DNA of 64,000 nt from assembly GCA_003254925.1 (NCBI GenBank), contig QANZ01045900.1:39059-103058 (forward strand), in the 5' to 3' direction. How positions within the stretch are numbered: the stretch's first letter is position 1; each line of letters begins with the position of its first letter. Below, piece by piece: positions 24,131 through 35,715 of the stretch. This DNA comes from Chamaecrista fasciculata. Lineage: Eukaryota; Streptophyta; Magnoliopsida; Fabales; Fabaceae. A model generated the notes under the pieces. It did not search any database. It worked only from the letters and a program-made list of their open reading frames with translations, and was not told the origin of the DNA. The position numbers and the translations under genes were made by a program.

Positions 24131-24315
24131 TCTATATCTTATATTATATGGCTCCACCCCTTTCTGGTAGTCCACATTTTAAAACTATAGTACAAAATTA
24201 ATAATAAGAGAAAAATTATTATTTGATCCCTTCTTTTTTACTGAGTTAACGATTTAGTCCCTCGTTTATTTTACATACATATTTGCGTGCCCGTTAGGAC
24301 ACGCAAAACCTCTAG
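24131..24315 (+). mobile_element. Short Helitron-like element
   Basis: Starts A|TCTATATCTTATATTATATGG and ends with the hairpin GCGTGCCCGTTAGGACACGC, AAAACCT, then CTAG|T. Its interior contains the left arm of MITE family C (TTATTTGATCCC ... GATTTAGTCCCTCG). Confidence 0.55.
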
Positions 24316-24611
24316 TTATATTATATGTGTGAGGGTGCTTTTGGTTGGTAAAAAATAATTAAATTAAAAAAAATAAGAAATAAACATGTGGAACTTGATA
24401 ATTGACTAACTCTATAGATAATGGGAGAGAGAAAATAGTAGATGAGATTTAAGAAAGTGAAAACTTATTATTTAGTCTTTTAATTTTCACACTTCCAACG
24501 ATTTAGTCCTTGAATAATAGAAATATACTTTTTAGTCACTGAATAACTACAAATATCAAATCAAACGTTATATACATTTTTCCGTGCCTTAACGGGAATG
24601 GAAAGCCCTAG
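24311..24611 (+). mobile_element. Short Helitron-like element abutting the previous one
   Basis: Body homologous over about 200 bp to the minus-strand copy at 47607-47920 (shared block ATAATGGGAGAGAGAAAATAG). Ends with CCGTGCCTTAACGG hairpin, GAATGGAAAGCC and CTAG|T. It directly follows the 3' end of the element at 24131, so the two may be a tandem Helitron with two termini. Confidence 0.55.
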
Positions 24612-24619
24612 TATATATA

Positions 24620-25210
24620 TATATATATATATGAGAATTTCACGTGAAAATAAGTGTATTTAGATAAAATAATTTTTTTAAAAAAAATAAGTTTTTAAAA
24701 ATTAATCGATCTTTCAAACATATCAAAGTTATAAAAAAATCATTTATTTTTAAAAAATTACTTTTTAATCTAAATTTATCTTATTTATTAAAAAAAATAA
24801 TTTATTTTCGACAAATTACTTTTTAATCTAAAGACACCATTTATTAATTGTTGAATAAGAAGCAAACATTAAACTGTTACATTCCATATATATAATTGAG
24901 AAATTAATTAAATTTGATGGCAGTGTAGTATATAGAGCATTCTGAAGAAAGTATTGATCCCCGGTTCATAGGACAAGCAAACCTTGCTCATCTTTCTTTC
25001 CACTGATCTAAGTTGAGTACCCATGAAATCTTTTGTTGCGTTTTATGTTAATATTTTTAAGAGTTGTAATATGTGTCAACTAACTTTATAAATGCTGTTA
25101 AGTTTTTCGCGTCTTTAACTAATAACCTGAGTAATACCATAGACTCTCATACCATGATAACATATATAACTCCTAAACTACTCTATGTTTTTTCTTTACC
25201 ATTTTTTTAT
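24620..25210. other. AT-rich intergenic
   Basis: No gene recognised. Contains imperfect inverted AATAATTTTTTTA/TAAAAAAATTATT-like blocks at 24665-24830. Confidence 0.35.
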
Positions 25211-25218
25211 ATGTAAAA

Positions 25219-25755
25219 AAGGTTAAAGGGTCAATTTAGTCCTAAATGTATGTCTTAATGTTTATTTTGGTCCATTATGTTTCAAAATGTTCAAATTGGT
25301 ACTAAATATTTGCAAAATGTTTCATTTTGGTCCCAACTATTGAATATGACTTGTTTCACATTCAAACATGACGAGTTTAGAGATACGTATTGTTCTCGAA
25401 GAGTACTTTCTCTATCTAGTTGGAGCCGTCAGCAAATGACGTCAAATTGGTTCTAAATGTAGACCTTTCGTTTTATGATCAAACAAGTAAAGTTGATTAT
25501 ATCTCTCTCGTTTCAAATTCAAATGCGACGAATTTAGAACTACGAATTCCTCTTAACAAGTAATTTGAAATTGAAATGAGAGACGAGAGAAATATGACCA
25601 AATTCAATAATTTGGGACCAAAATAAAACATTTTACCAATATTTAGGACCGAAATGAATCATTTTGCCAACATTTAAGACCAATTTGAACATTTTGAAAC
25701 ATAATAGACCAAAATAAACATTAGAGCATACATGTAGAACCAAAATAAATCTTTA
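25219..25755. mobile_element. Foldback MITE (family A)
   Basis: Left end GGTTAAAGGGTCAATTTAGTCC and (complement of right end) GGTAAAGATTTATTTTGGTTC. Flanks TGTAAAAAA and TATAAAAAA match at 8 of 9 positions. The arms repeat TTTATTTTGGTCC, TCAAATTGGT and TTCATTTTGGTCCC in order and in reverse. Confidence 0.65.
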
Positions 25756-26302
25756 CCTATAAAAAAAAAAAAAAANGAAATTGTTACCAAAAAAAATTGA
25801 GAGAGAAACAATTTTTAAAAAAAATAATTATTCTTTAAATATACTAAAATTATAAAAAAATAATTTAATTATTTTTTCTTTAAACTTATATTATTTAAAC
25901 ACTTTTTTTTCTGTAGAAGTTTCCTTGTATATATCAATTATATTATAAAAATCATATTAGAGTGGATAGTTTGACCGATTCAATCATTTTAATAGCTGAA
26001 TTAGAAATAGCCGAATAAAATTTCTCAAATTAGATTGGACCGGTAAATCTTTAGAGAATTGTCTGATTCAATTAAAATATTAAATATTCTATTTTGACCC
26101 CTCATATATTAGTACTTTTTCTAATTTATCACTCAAAATGTTTCTTTTCTCAATTTAGTCTCTAAAATTTTCTTTTCTTCTCTATTTAATCTCTCAAAAA
26201 TTGTATTATTGTCAATATTAATCCTTTTATATAAATAATTTATATAGAAAGATTGATATTGACAATAAAAAAAATTTAAAGTAATTAATAATTATTGTTT
26301 AT
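25756..26302. other. AT-rich intergenic with one unknown base
   Basis: Poly-A run with an N at about 25775, a likely assembly uncertainty. At about 26090-26275 a weak foldback is present (TTTTGACCCCTCATATATTAG ... AAGATTGATATTGACAATAA). Confidence 0.4.
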
Positions 26303-26311
26303 TATATATCA

Positions 26312-26902
26312 GGCGAAAGTCCTATTTTGGTCCCTCAGTTATGCTCAATGTTCTAAATTTGTCCCTCAATTATTTTTTATTCCATATTGGTCCCTCAGTT
26401 TTCCAAAATTGGCATCGTTGGTCCCTCAAACGTTTTTCATCTATTTTTCTGCTAAAAAAGAAAAAAAATAAACTTTCATCCCCCAAAAATTTTATTTTAT
26501 TACATTAAGGTCTTTCTCTTTTTATAATAGGATCAAAACGTAAAAAAAAAAAGAAATAAATGAAGATTTTAACTGAATTTGCCCAAAAACACAATTGTCT
26601 CTCACTAGAGAGAGAGAGAGGTTGTGTTTTTGGGGAAATTGAGTTAAAATCTAAATTCATTTCCTTTTCTTACATTTTGATCCTATTGTAAAAGAAAATG
26701 ACCTTAATATAAGAAAATAAAACTTTTGGGGGATGAAAGTTTATTTATTTATTTATTTTAACAAAAAAATGGATGGAAAACGTTTGAGGGACCAACTGTG
26801 CCAAGTTTTAAAAAACTGATGGACCAATATGGATCGAAAAATAACAGAGGAATCAATTTAGAATATCAAGCATAACTAAAAGACTAAAATAGAACTTTCG
26901 AC
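26312..26902. mobile_element. Mutator-like MITE: 591-bp full-length hairpin
   Basis: Flanked by a perfect 9-bp duplication TATATATCA (26303-26311 and 26903-26911). The two halves are complementary almost end to end, from GGCGAAAGTCCTATTTTGGTC at the left to the matching right end. The turn is near 26600 (TCTCACTAGAGAGAGAGAGAG). Transcription from either side could give a long double-stranded RNA. No protein is encoded. Confidence 0.8.
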
Positions 26903-26911
26903 TATATATCA

Positions 26912-28200
26912 TCCCGTTCAACCGTATATTGACTTGGTCGATTAAATTGATCAAATCATGAATAGAAATTTTTTTAATTCATTTAATGATTAATTCTAAC
27001 AATATTAATATGTACGATAAAAAAGAAAGAAAAAATAAGAGAAGAAAAAAGAATGTTGACGAGGATCTTATATAGTCTTGTACTCTTGTTGGAATTAATT
27101 TGTAGGACAGGACACGTCAAATTCTTGTAAGTTAAAATTAAGAAATTAAAGTGGAAAAGCTTGGCGTTATTAACAAATCTTGTTAGAAAAGTCAATTGTT
27201 GAGTTACTTATTAGTCGCTATCCTAAGTTGCGTAGTACATTGTACAAAGCAAATGGTATATTAATTAGTAGCACAGAACCAAATCAATAAAGATCAAACC
27301 CATGGATTGCCCCACATGACCATTATCAAGTAACTATGCATGGAATTAGTTTCCTATTCCATATATAAACTAATTCAATCCATCCATATTCTTATATTGA
27401 TTTCTTAAATACATAAAAGAACATTCACTTAATTTCTACGAATGGGAGAAGGGTTGATCAATAATAAAATTTTATTCATTTGACTAATAGATTAGTCTTA
27501 AATCTTTAGATTCATTAAATCTCACTCCATTAAAATATTTACAAGTCAATAAATAAAATAGTTATTGATAAATCAAGTTTTAGTCCTCGAGTTTTATCTG
27601 GTTTACTAGGAGGAAACCTATAAACCACAGGGGGAGACCCCTGTGATTCACCTCCAAAACTCAAGTTAGTATTGATCAAGGTGAATAATTCTCTGAGAGA
27701 GAAATAGTGAACGTACTTTTTTTTAGGGTTTAAATAGTGTACTTATATATTTGAGAGAAGGTCCCTGTAAGGAGATCTTCCCAAATCATGGGAGAGATCT
27801 TCCTTGATTTTAGAAGAGATATCTTTCCGTAATAGTTAGGGAAATCAAGCACCTTGATTTAGGAAGAGATATCCTCCCCGCGATATTGGAGGAGAATCAC
27901 AGCCTTTAGAGAATCACCAATCCCTGATCACAACGTATCACCAATCCCTAATCACAACATTCCCGGATCACAACGTATCTTTAACAGATACTTTCGATTC
28001 CGACTTTATAGACACCCTCGGGAGTTGTCACCTGCCTCCCAAGGATGATGCCTTCATGGTGGTTGCTCAACATCGGCGCCGTTGGACGTTCGCTCCTTTG
28101 CGGGTTTATATTATCAGTTATCATTAGTGATGTGAATACTTTGATTATAAAAAAAAAAAAAACAAATATTTGTATGTATGTTCACCTCTAATATTTATTC
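26912..28200. other. Unclassified repeat-like intergenic DNA
   Basis: At 27620-27650 a hairpin ACCACAGGGGGAGACCCCTGTG is visible. The 27760-28110 stretch has repeated phrases (GATCACAACGTATC, GAGATCTTCC, GAAGAGATATC) and higher GC, suggesting a retrotransposon remnant, but no ends or proteins were identified. Confidence 0.4.
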
Positions 28201-29371
28201 AAATGAGGGTATAAATTCATCTATTTCTCTATTTTCACAGCAGTCACGCCGCAACCCCAAAGGAGATGCTTCACCTAAGACTTACAAATTTTGATTCAAA
28301 TTAAGCAACAATCAATTATGGAGATCTCCAACAAAGGAGATGCCTCTAGAGTAATACTTTTGTGGATTGCATTATTATATCTTACTTATCTGTTTTGAAT
28401 TTAGTTTTTTTTGGTGTATATGTATATATATCCTGTTGTCTCTCTTGGCTGTTAGGATCGGGATTAGATTAGTTTATTCTTGTTGATAAACCTCTCTCAT
28501 GTAGATCTCAAGATCCAAGTCTACCCCTTGGGCATCCCTCTTGTGTATCTATCTAATTTGTATCAAAATTTGGTATTTGCCTAGAGTTTATTCTTGGATA
28601 ATCTACAAAACAAGCCCGACACACATACAAGTGCACCATGAATTTAAAAAGTTAGTGAATTATTGAGTGAAATAATATAGTATTGATGGATATAAGATTG
28701 AAGATTCACTCGTCAAGTACTTTCTCTATATTATTTAAAAGGTTGACCAGGAAAATCTATTGAAAATATTAAATATGGAGACCAAAGAAGGCATATTATA
28801 GTTTTGTAAGAGTGTATCTGATATGTGGAAGGGTTGGTCAGCTTTTTTGCATTCTAGAGCCTCTTTACTTCTATTCTTTGGAGGATACCTTGTGATTCTT
28901 TAACTAGTCGCTCTTATTTTTTCTATTTTTAATGGATTTTTTGTTCTACTATTTTTATTTTAAAAGGCAACTTCTCCTTTCTTATTATAATACATGCATA
29001 TTCCTTTCCCTTTAGTTTTGCTTTTCTTTATATATATATATATATATGTGTGTTTTCTTTATAAGCCATGTGTTATTAGCTTATTAGCTTATTGTTTATG
29101 TAATGTTGTTTAGCCATGTGTTTGAGGAAAAAGATATAAATATATATATATATATGTATGATTTTTTGAGTGTTTGGAAATTAAAGATATGTATATCCTT
29201 CTATTTGCTGGATGTCTCATTATTCTAAGGTGACCCCATCACCCCACTCACATAGCATATCCATCCATAATGCATATATACTTGATAAAGTTGCATCCAC
29301 ACATGTGATGACCACCCATCCATGCATAAAACAAACATTTTGATTCTTTATAGATGTGTTTCTATATGCAG
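28201..29371. other. Unclassified, possibly the interior of the CACTA element or an older retroelement
   Basis: No coding frame recognised. TA microsatellites lie near 29030 and 29140. It precedes the transposase-related exons, so part of it may be CACTA intron or 5' sequence. Confidence 0.35.
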
Positions 29372-29843
29372 GAAAAAATTATTGAGATTGAGTCAGAACA
29401 AAGTTCATCTCAAAAAACTGGACCCCATGATTCCCTTGCACAAGTATTAGGCCCAGAACACTCAGGAAGAGTGCGTGGTTTAGGATTTGGACCAACTCCT
29501 TCTCGTGTCTTTGGGTTATCCACTACTAGCTCAACTCCTACGGACCGTACAAATGACTCAAACAAGATAACACAATTAGAGTCACAATTAAAGGCTGAAA
29601 CTGAGCTAAGAAAGAAGATGCAAAGTTGTGTGAAATATATGTTCAAAAACATGTTTGGAAATACAGCTCCACCACCAGAGTTTGCATCAATAATGGATGT
29701 TGATGAGGTATATTACTAAAACTATTTATTAAAACACACATATTTACATATCAATTTTATTTGTAATTTAATGTTATAATTCATTTTTGTAGGAAATTCC
29801 ATCAGATGTTCGTCCTTCATCTTCATCAAGTCATGCACCATGA
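29372..29843 (+). pseudogene. 3' exons of a CACTA (En/Spm) transposon gene
   Basis: Two exons (29372-29707 and 29793-29843, joined in phase 0) encode the C-terminal part of a plant CACTA-associated protein. It has the family phrase DSLAQVLGPEHSGRVRGLGFGP, a coiled-coil-like QLESQLKAETELRKKMQ segment, and a Ser-rich end SSSSSHAP. A clean acceptor (TATATGCAG) precedes the first exon. The upstream exons were not found, so the copy is likely a 5' deletion. Confidence 0.65.
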
Positions 29844-30059
29844 TCCCTTCTTAGTGTTAGATCAACCTACTATCATTTCTAGTAGATAAGACAGTTTCCA
29901 TGAATATTTAGATTTATGTATGGATGAAAGTTTAATTTCCATGAATATTGAAATTTGTATGGATGGAAAGACTTGGATATTTTGTTTAATTTATTATATT
30001 TTGGATAATTAATATATTTTAGGAAATATCTTAGATTTATTGATGCTCTTATTTAAATT

Positions 30060-30385
30060 ATATTTTGCATTTAGCGGCGGTTACAAAACCGCCACCATAT
30101 TAAATTATGTTTATGTACCTGCGCATTTAGCGGCGGTTACAAAACCGCCACAAAATGATTCAATGAAAACAGGTGCGCATTTTCTGGCGGTCAACTAACC
30201 GCCGCTAAATGGGAGACAACCGCCAGTAAATAATTATTCCGGCGGTTGACAAAAACCGCCGCTAAACGATTGCGACGCTGCCGATGCCGACGGTTTTCAG
30301 AACCGCTGGTATTATATTTAGTGGCGGTTTAAACCGCCACGAAATGTTAAAAAAACCGCCACTAAATGCCGCTTTTTTTGTAGTG
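30060..30385 (+). mobile_element. CACTA transposon 3' terminus with subterminal repeats
   Basis: Ends in GCGGCATTTAGTGG-type sequence read from the terminus inward. The complement of 30358-30385 starts CACTACAAAAAAAGCGGC, a classic CACTA end. At least five GGCGGTT...AACCGCC hairpin-capable subterminal repeats occur between 30070 and 30360. No matching CACTACAAAA left end lies in the window. Confidence 0.8.
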
Positions 30386-31074
30386 GATCTTCTCCTAATA
30401 GGTAAAATATGTCTCCAGATTTTTCTAACAAGTAACAATAGAACAATCTCTGAACTCATGAAGCACCGACTCTATATAGATATCTTATTTGTATTGGAAA
30501 ATATAATAATAACAAAAGTACAAATAATTGTATCTGAATAATTTGATGTTATATATGTAATAAGCCTTTGTATCTCGTGAGAAGACTTCCATTTTCGTTG
30601 TTTGAAAGGGAGTGAGCATGTAGCATCATTAGTCATGTAGTTGGTGCAAGCTTGCAAGCAATATTATACCATCTTCTGTGTCTCATGCAACTTATAATAT
30701 AACATCAATCATTTTGGAACTTCATGAACCAAACCAAAACGTTACATCCATGGTTGCCCCACCTTACCTAATCATCGATCCTCAGTAATTAAGTGTAAAT
30801 ATCTCTTGGTTTCTAGTTCTTCTCTTCACTTTGTGTATTACTATTATTATTATTATTATTTTGTTTCTTTGTCGTTGTTTTATCACGTTAAAAGTAGCTA
30901 GCTACACGTTTTCCTTGTGGTTTAAAGGCGCTGTATAAGTTGCTTTCAATTTATGATTGATACTAGATTGAAAAGTCCACTCTGTTTCTCTTACCCTAAA
31001 GGCCTAAATAAAAAACACATTGACAACGAAATGTAGCTGTTATATAATATATTGACGGTGGGAGATTCTTGTTT
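30386..31074. other. Intergenic, nothing recognised
   Basis: AT-rich with a short (ATT)n at about 30840-30860. The open frames on both strands at 30262-30657 partly overlap the CACTA end and show no domain. Confidence 0.35.
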
Positions 31075-31079
31075 ATAAT

Positions 31080-32622
31080 TGTTGGGAAATCAATGAATTC
31101 TTGATATTTTATTTCCTTAAGGATTAGCGAGAATCTAACTATATATCTTTTATCGTTGAGTTTATTTTGATAATCAACAAAAATTTTGTAATAAATATTT
31201 TTAATGTTCTGGAATGTTGTATAATCGTATTAATTATTAATATGATGGATTATGATTGATTCTAATTGATTTAACTCGATCTAATCATTATTGAAGCAAG
31301 ATCATAATCATATCTTGATAAAAAAAGAAACAAATCTGGAAATATTATGCAAGCTCTTAAATGAAGATCTTTGTGATTAATCAATGTACTCTTGATTAGG
31401 AAACTCGGTATATGACTTGATTAAGTGTTGATCATATAATATCTTTGATTATAATTAATTTCCTAACTCATACTTTGTGTTTATTGCGAGGATCTATATA
31501 TGGAAACATTTTAAATCTTAATTGCCAGATCCTGACCAGTTTAATGCTGAATCTTCATGAAGCCAAAATTCAAATTCAAATAGAGTGGACAACAAGAATG
31601 ATATTTATGAATTCTAAACGTTGGAGCTGAATCAACATTGATGAAAATTGAAGATTCTTGATGACCTAGCCATTGGAGCATTTGGAAATCAAAGAATTCA
31701 AATTACTTCCTTATGGAGCTCAACCTCAACGATGACTATAAAAAGGAGAAGCCTTCATACGTTGAAGACTACTGATTCTGAGATATACAAGCTGCTATTA
31801 CGAGAATTCAGAGCTGTGTGCTATTACATGTGTTGTAACCCTTAGTGGGAAAATCCTTTGTGGAGAGAATCACTTAGTGTGAACCTACTCTTTGTGAGAG
31901 ACACCATCTATTTCATCTATTGTCTGATTCGTTCGAAACCTTAGTGGTAGTAGGTTGCCTTCCTCGTTTGTTGTGAAACCCTAGTGGTGAGCCATGTGTG
32001 GTTGCAAGATAAGAGGAGTGTATAGGAACCTTGGAGACTACCCATGAGATTTGTGGGGACTGTAAAAGGGAGATTGTAAAATCTTAGGGGTGATCCTAAT
32101 CTTAGGTTGATTCCATAGTATTGGTCGGTTGCCTACAAAGTATTAATATACGAATTCCCTTGCCCTTTCGCTTGGGGAGTGGATGTAGTATAGAGAGATT
32201 TTCATATCAAGGCTTATACTCTATGTGAACCACTATAAATCGTGGTGTCAATCTCTCTATCCCTTAACTTTTTATTATTCTGCATTTTATATATTTGAGT
32301 TAAGTGTTGAAAAGGTTTTGTTACAAAGTGTTTGATAAAAGTGTTGTTAAGGAGACAAAACTGTTTTAAGGAAACGAACTGTTTTTAGAGGAAGTGGTCT
32401 GTTCACTGAAGGAACTGAACACCTGGTTAAAGAACTGGGCTATTTCGTAAAGGAACTAAGGTTTTTTATGTAAAGGAACCGATTTTGAGTAAACCTTCTG
32501 GTTAAGGAAGTGACTTTCGGTAAGTAACTGATTTTATATATTCAACTCCTTAACAGTTTGCGAAAAAGTTTTCAGATCCTATTCACCCTCTCTAGGATCT
32601 CCGTAGTGTATTTTGCCTAACA
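31080..32622 (+). mobile_element. Solo LTR of a copia-type retrotransposon, 1543 bp
   Basis: Begins TGTTGGG and ends CCTAACA, flanked by the perfect 5-bp duplication ATAAT (31075-31079 and 32623-32627). The 3' part has the phrases usual in SIRE/Maximus-type LTRs (GGATGTAG, GAACCACTATAAATC, ATTCACCCTCTCTAGGATC). No primer-binding site, polypurine tract or internal genes lie beside it, so it is a recombined solo LTR. Orientation is inferred from these phrases. Confidence 0.75.
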
Positions 32623-32627
32623 ATAAT

Positions 32628-33204
32628 AAAACAGAAATATTTTTTTTGATCTATAAATTGGGCCTAGTGGGCTAAGCGAGGGTCTAGTAAGTTCGCGTAG
32701 GTTAGATTTGAGAAGTGAGAAGTTGTGATTTCAGAGTTCAGACCATTAACGAGCATGACGTCCAATTTGGAAACCTCGCGACAAATAAAATGCATGAGAG
32801 TGACGCAGAATTGAACCAAAATGTACAGCATGTCCTTCCTGGTGGCACTTAGCTGGCGTTGCGTTTGTACTCCTACACACATCAATTTCTCATCAATTGC
32901 AACCAAAACCATACCTACACAACCAAGCAATGCTTTCACTATCAACAATCAACATGGATTCCTACCTTTGTAAGGTGTATATTAATATATATCAATTTGG
33001 ATCCTCTATAATATTTTATGGGTATAATGCTGAGAGAGAAAAAAATAAGATAGAGAGAAAGTCTCTTTCTACTCATTTATTTCTCTCTCAACACTACACT
33101 TATAATTTACATTATAGATGATCCAAATTTCAATACATATATCTTAAAAGAATTCATTCTCTCTTCTTCGCAAAAGAGTTCATCTTTTTTCTTTTGATCA
33201 TAGA
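32628..33204. other. Intergenic with a small foldback element
   Basis: At 32994-33128 a 135-bp foldback has ends TTTGGATCCTCTATAATAT and ATTATAGATGATCCAAATT. The - strand open frame at 32664-32948 has no recognised domain. Confidence 0.4.
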
Positions 33205-34055
33205 AGGTTCAAATTGGCCTTAAATGTATCTTTCTGAATTCATTTCGCTCTTACATATTTCAAAAGTTTTATATTACTCCTAAATATTTTTATTTAATTT
33301 TATTTCAATCTCAAACTATTGAATATTTATAATTATATATCTCTCGTTTTAAGTTTAAATGTGACAAATTTAAAGTTACGTGTTTCTTTTGACAAATATT
33401 TTCTCTGCTCAGTTAGGGTCGTAAGCAAATATATGGTTAATCGAATTTCGAAAGTGAGCTTATTTCACGATTAATTAAAAAGAAAAGTTGGTCATATCTC
33501 TCTTTTTTCAAATCCGAATGTGATGAGTACTCCAAGTTACGAGTTACTCTTATTGAGTTTTTTCTTTGTCCAATTAGAACTATTAGTAAATGATGTCAAA
33601 TTAGACTCAAAAGTGGATTTGAAACCAAAATGTAAAAACTTCTAAAAAAAAATTTATCTCAAACTCACTTTTGGGCTCAATTTGACTTTTTTTTTGTTGA
33701 CAATTTCAGCTAGACAAAAAAAACGCATTAAGAGAAACGTGTTGCTCTAAACTCGTTTAATTCATACTTAAAACAAGAGATATATAATCAACTTCACTTT
33801 TTGACTATGAAAATAACAACCCACTTTCAGAACCCTATTTGACCTCGTTTGCTTACGATCTTAATTGGATAGAGAAAGTACTCATCAAAAGCAATATGTA
33901 GCTCCGAGAACTTAAAATGAGAAAGATATAACTATATTCAGTTGTTTGGGATTAAATTGAAACTAAATAAAACTATTTAAAACCAATATAAAACTTTTGA
34001 AATATTGAGGACTAAACTAAAATTAGGGCATATTTAGGATCATGTTACGCATTCC
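33205..34055. mobile_element. Foldback MITE (family A), about 850 bp
   Basis: The left arm (GGTTCAAATTGGCCTTAAATG) and the right arm (GGACTAAACTAAAATTAGGGC) contain the same inverted blocks as the 25219 copy, plus the core blocks on delayed growth of repeats (AAGTTACGTGTTTCTTTTGACAA and complements). No clear duplication. Confidence 0.55.
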
Positions 34056-34186
34056 AACTTTTTGTAAGGAGAAGTATACATTTACAACATGAAGTGAGGC
34101 TCAACCAAAAGATTTCTTTAGTTCTTCTTTATTTTTGGATTGTCTTCGTAAAGAAGGTAAAAAATAAAGACTCAAAAGAATAGGTC

Positions 34187-35472
34187 AAAATATCATTTCC
34201 ATCCTCGAATTATATGGTGAATTTTGTTTTAATTTTTAAATTTTTTTATTCTATTTTGATTCTTAAATTTTCTCATTAGTCTAAAATATGATTTCATATA
34301 TTTTTGTCACTATCTCTAAATTGAACACCTAATCTAAATGATTTCTCTTACATAAAATCTTAATGAATCAGTTGACAAAGATAGAAATAAATAAAGTACT
34401 TGTTTTAATAAACAATAATTATCTATAAATTTATTTTCAATTTGTGATTAAGAAGAAAAAAATTCTTTCTATCTTTCTTAACTCAATTAATTTTAAGAGA
34501 CATAAAAAAAATTGTCTATGACAACTATTCAAATAAGAGATAACATAGGTAGAATCATATTTTAAATTAACATTAAAACAAATAAAAAAAATTAAAATTG
34601 AAACAAAAAAGAATTGGCCAAAAACCTGTTTTAGTCCCTAATATTTATCCTAAATTCTGTTTGATCCCTAATATTCTTTTGTTCAATTTTGGTCCTTAAT
34701 TTTTCCTAGAAGTTTCATAATTGGTTCATAATTGTTAAATGTGATCATATATCTTTCTTGTTCCAAACCTGAACGCGATGAAATAAGAGCTATGAGCTTT
34801 TTTTCTTTGTCTAATTGAAGTCATCGGCAAATAAAATCAAATCAGGCATGGAATTGAGTCCAAAAATGGCCACTTATTTCACACATTTGGTCATATTTCT
34901 TACGTTTCAAGTCTAAATACAACAAAATTAGAGTTATAAGTTACTTTTGATGAGTTTTTCTCTATCTAGTTGGAATCATTGACAACAAGGTCAAATTGTA
35001 CTCCAAAAGTCAATATTAATGTTTTGACCAAATTCACTTTCAGAAAACTATTTGACATCTTTTGCCAATAGTCCCAATTGGTGGATAGAGAAATAATTCG
35101 TCAAGAAAAATTTCTAACTCTGATTTCGTTGTATTCGGACTTGAAATAAAAGAGATATGACTAAATTGATAAAACAAACGGACCATTTTTGGGTCGTTGA
35201 CCTCGTTTGTTGATAACTTCAACTAAATAAAGAAATAACTTATCAAATTTAACTCGTAGTTCTGATTTAATCGCATTTGGATTTGAAACGAAAGAGATAT
35301 GATTACTTTCAAAATTTAGGGACCAATTATGAATTTTCAAGGAAATATTAAGGACCAAAACTGAACAAAAATATATTAGGGACCAAAATAAAGTTTTGCC
35401 CAAAAGAATTTGAGGATCAAAACAAAATTCATCCTATATTTCCAAAATCAAAATGCAATTTTGACCAAAAAC
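34187..35472. mobile_element. Outer foldback MITE (family B) split by another MITE
   Basis: The left arm (34187-34615, GGTCAAAATATCATTTCC...) pairs with a short right arm (35411-35472, TGAGGATCAAAACAAAATTC ... GCAATTTTGACC). They are separated by the complete element at 34616-35401. Confidence 0.6.
34616..35401. mobile_element. Inner Mutator-like MITE, 786 bp
   Basis: Ends GGCCAAAAACCTGTTTTAGTC and (complement) GGGCAAAACTTTATTTTGGTC, flanked by the perfect 9-bp duplication AAAAGAATT (34607-34615 and 35402-35410). It sits inside the family B element, so it is the younger insertion. Confidence 0.8.
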
Positions 35473-35715
35473 TATAACTTTTAAAGGGGATAAGCTGATT
35501 TGGTAGCCGATACTGAGGTGAGAAAGAAGAGAGCCACGTATAGTGTTTATAAATCACTTGTATTTGTATGAGATCGAGCACCCACCACCCATCGATGCGT
35601 TTGCAAGATTATCCAACGGTGACAATTGGTCTATATCTCTACTCTCACCCTTACTTACCCATGGATGATGCTACCATTCAATCACTCCATAATCATGCGT
35701 TGTTGAAGTTTCAAG

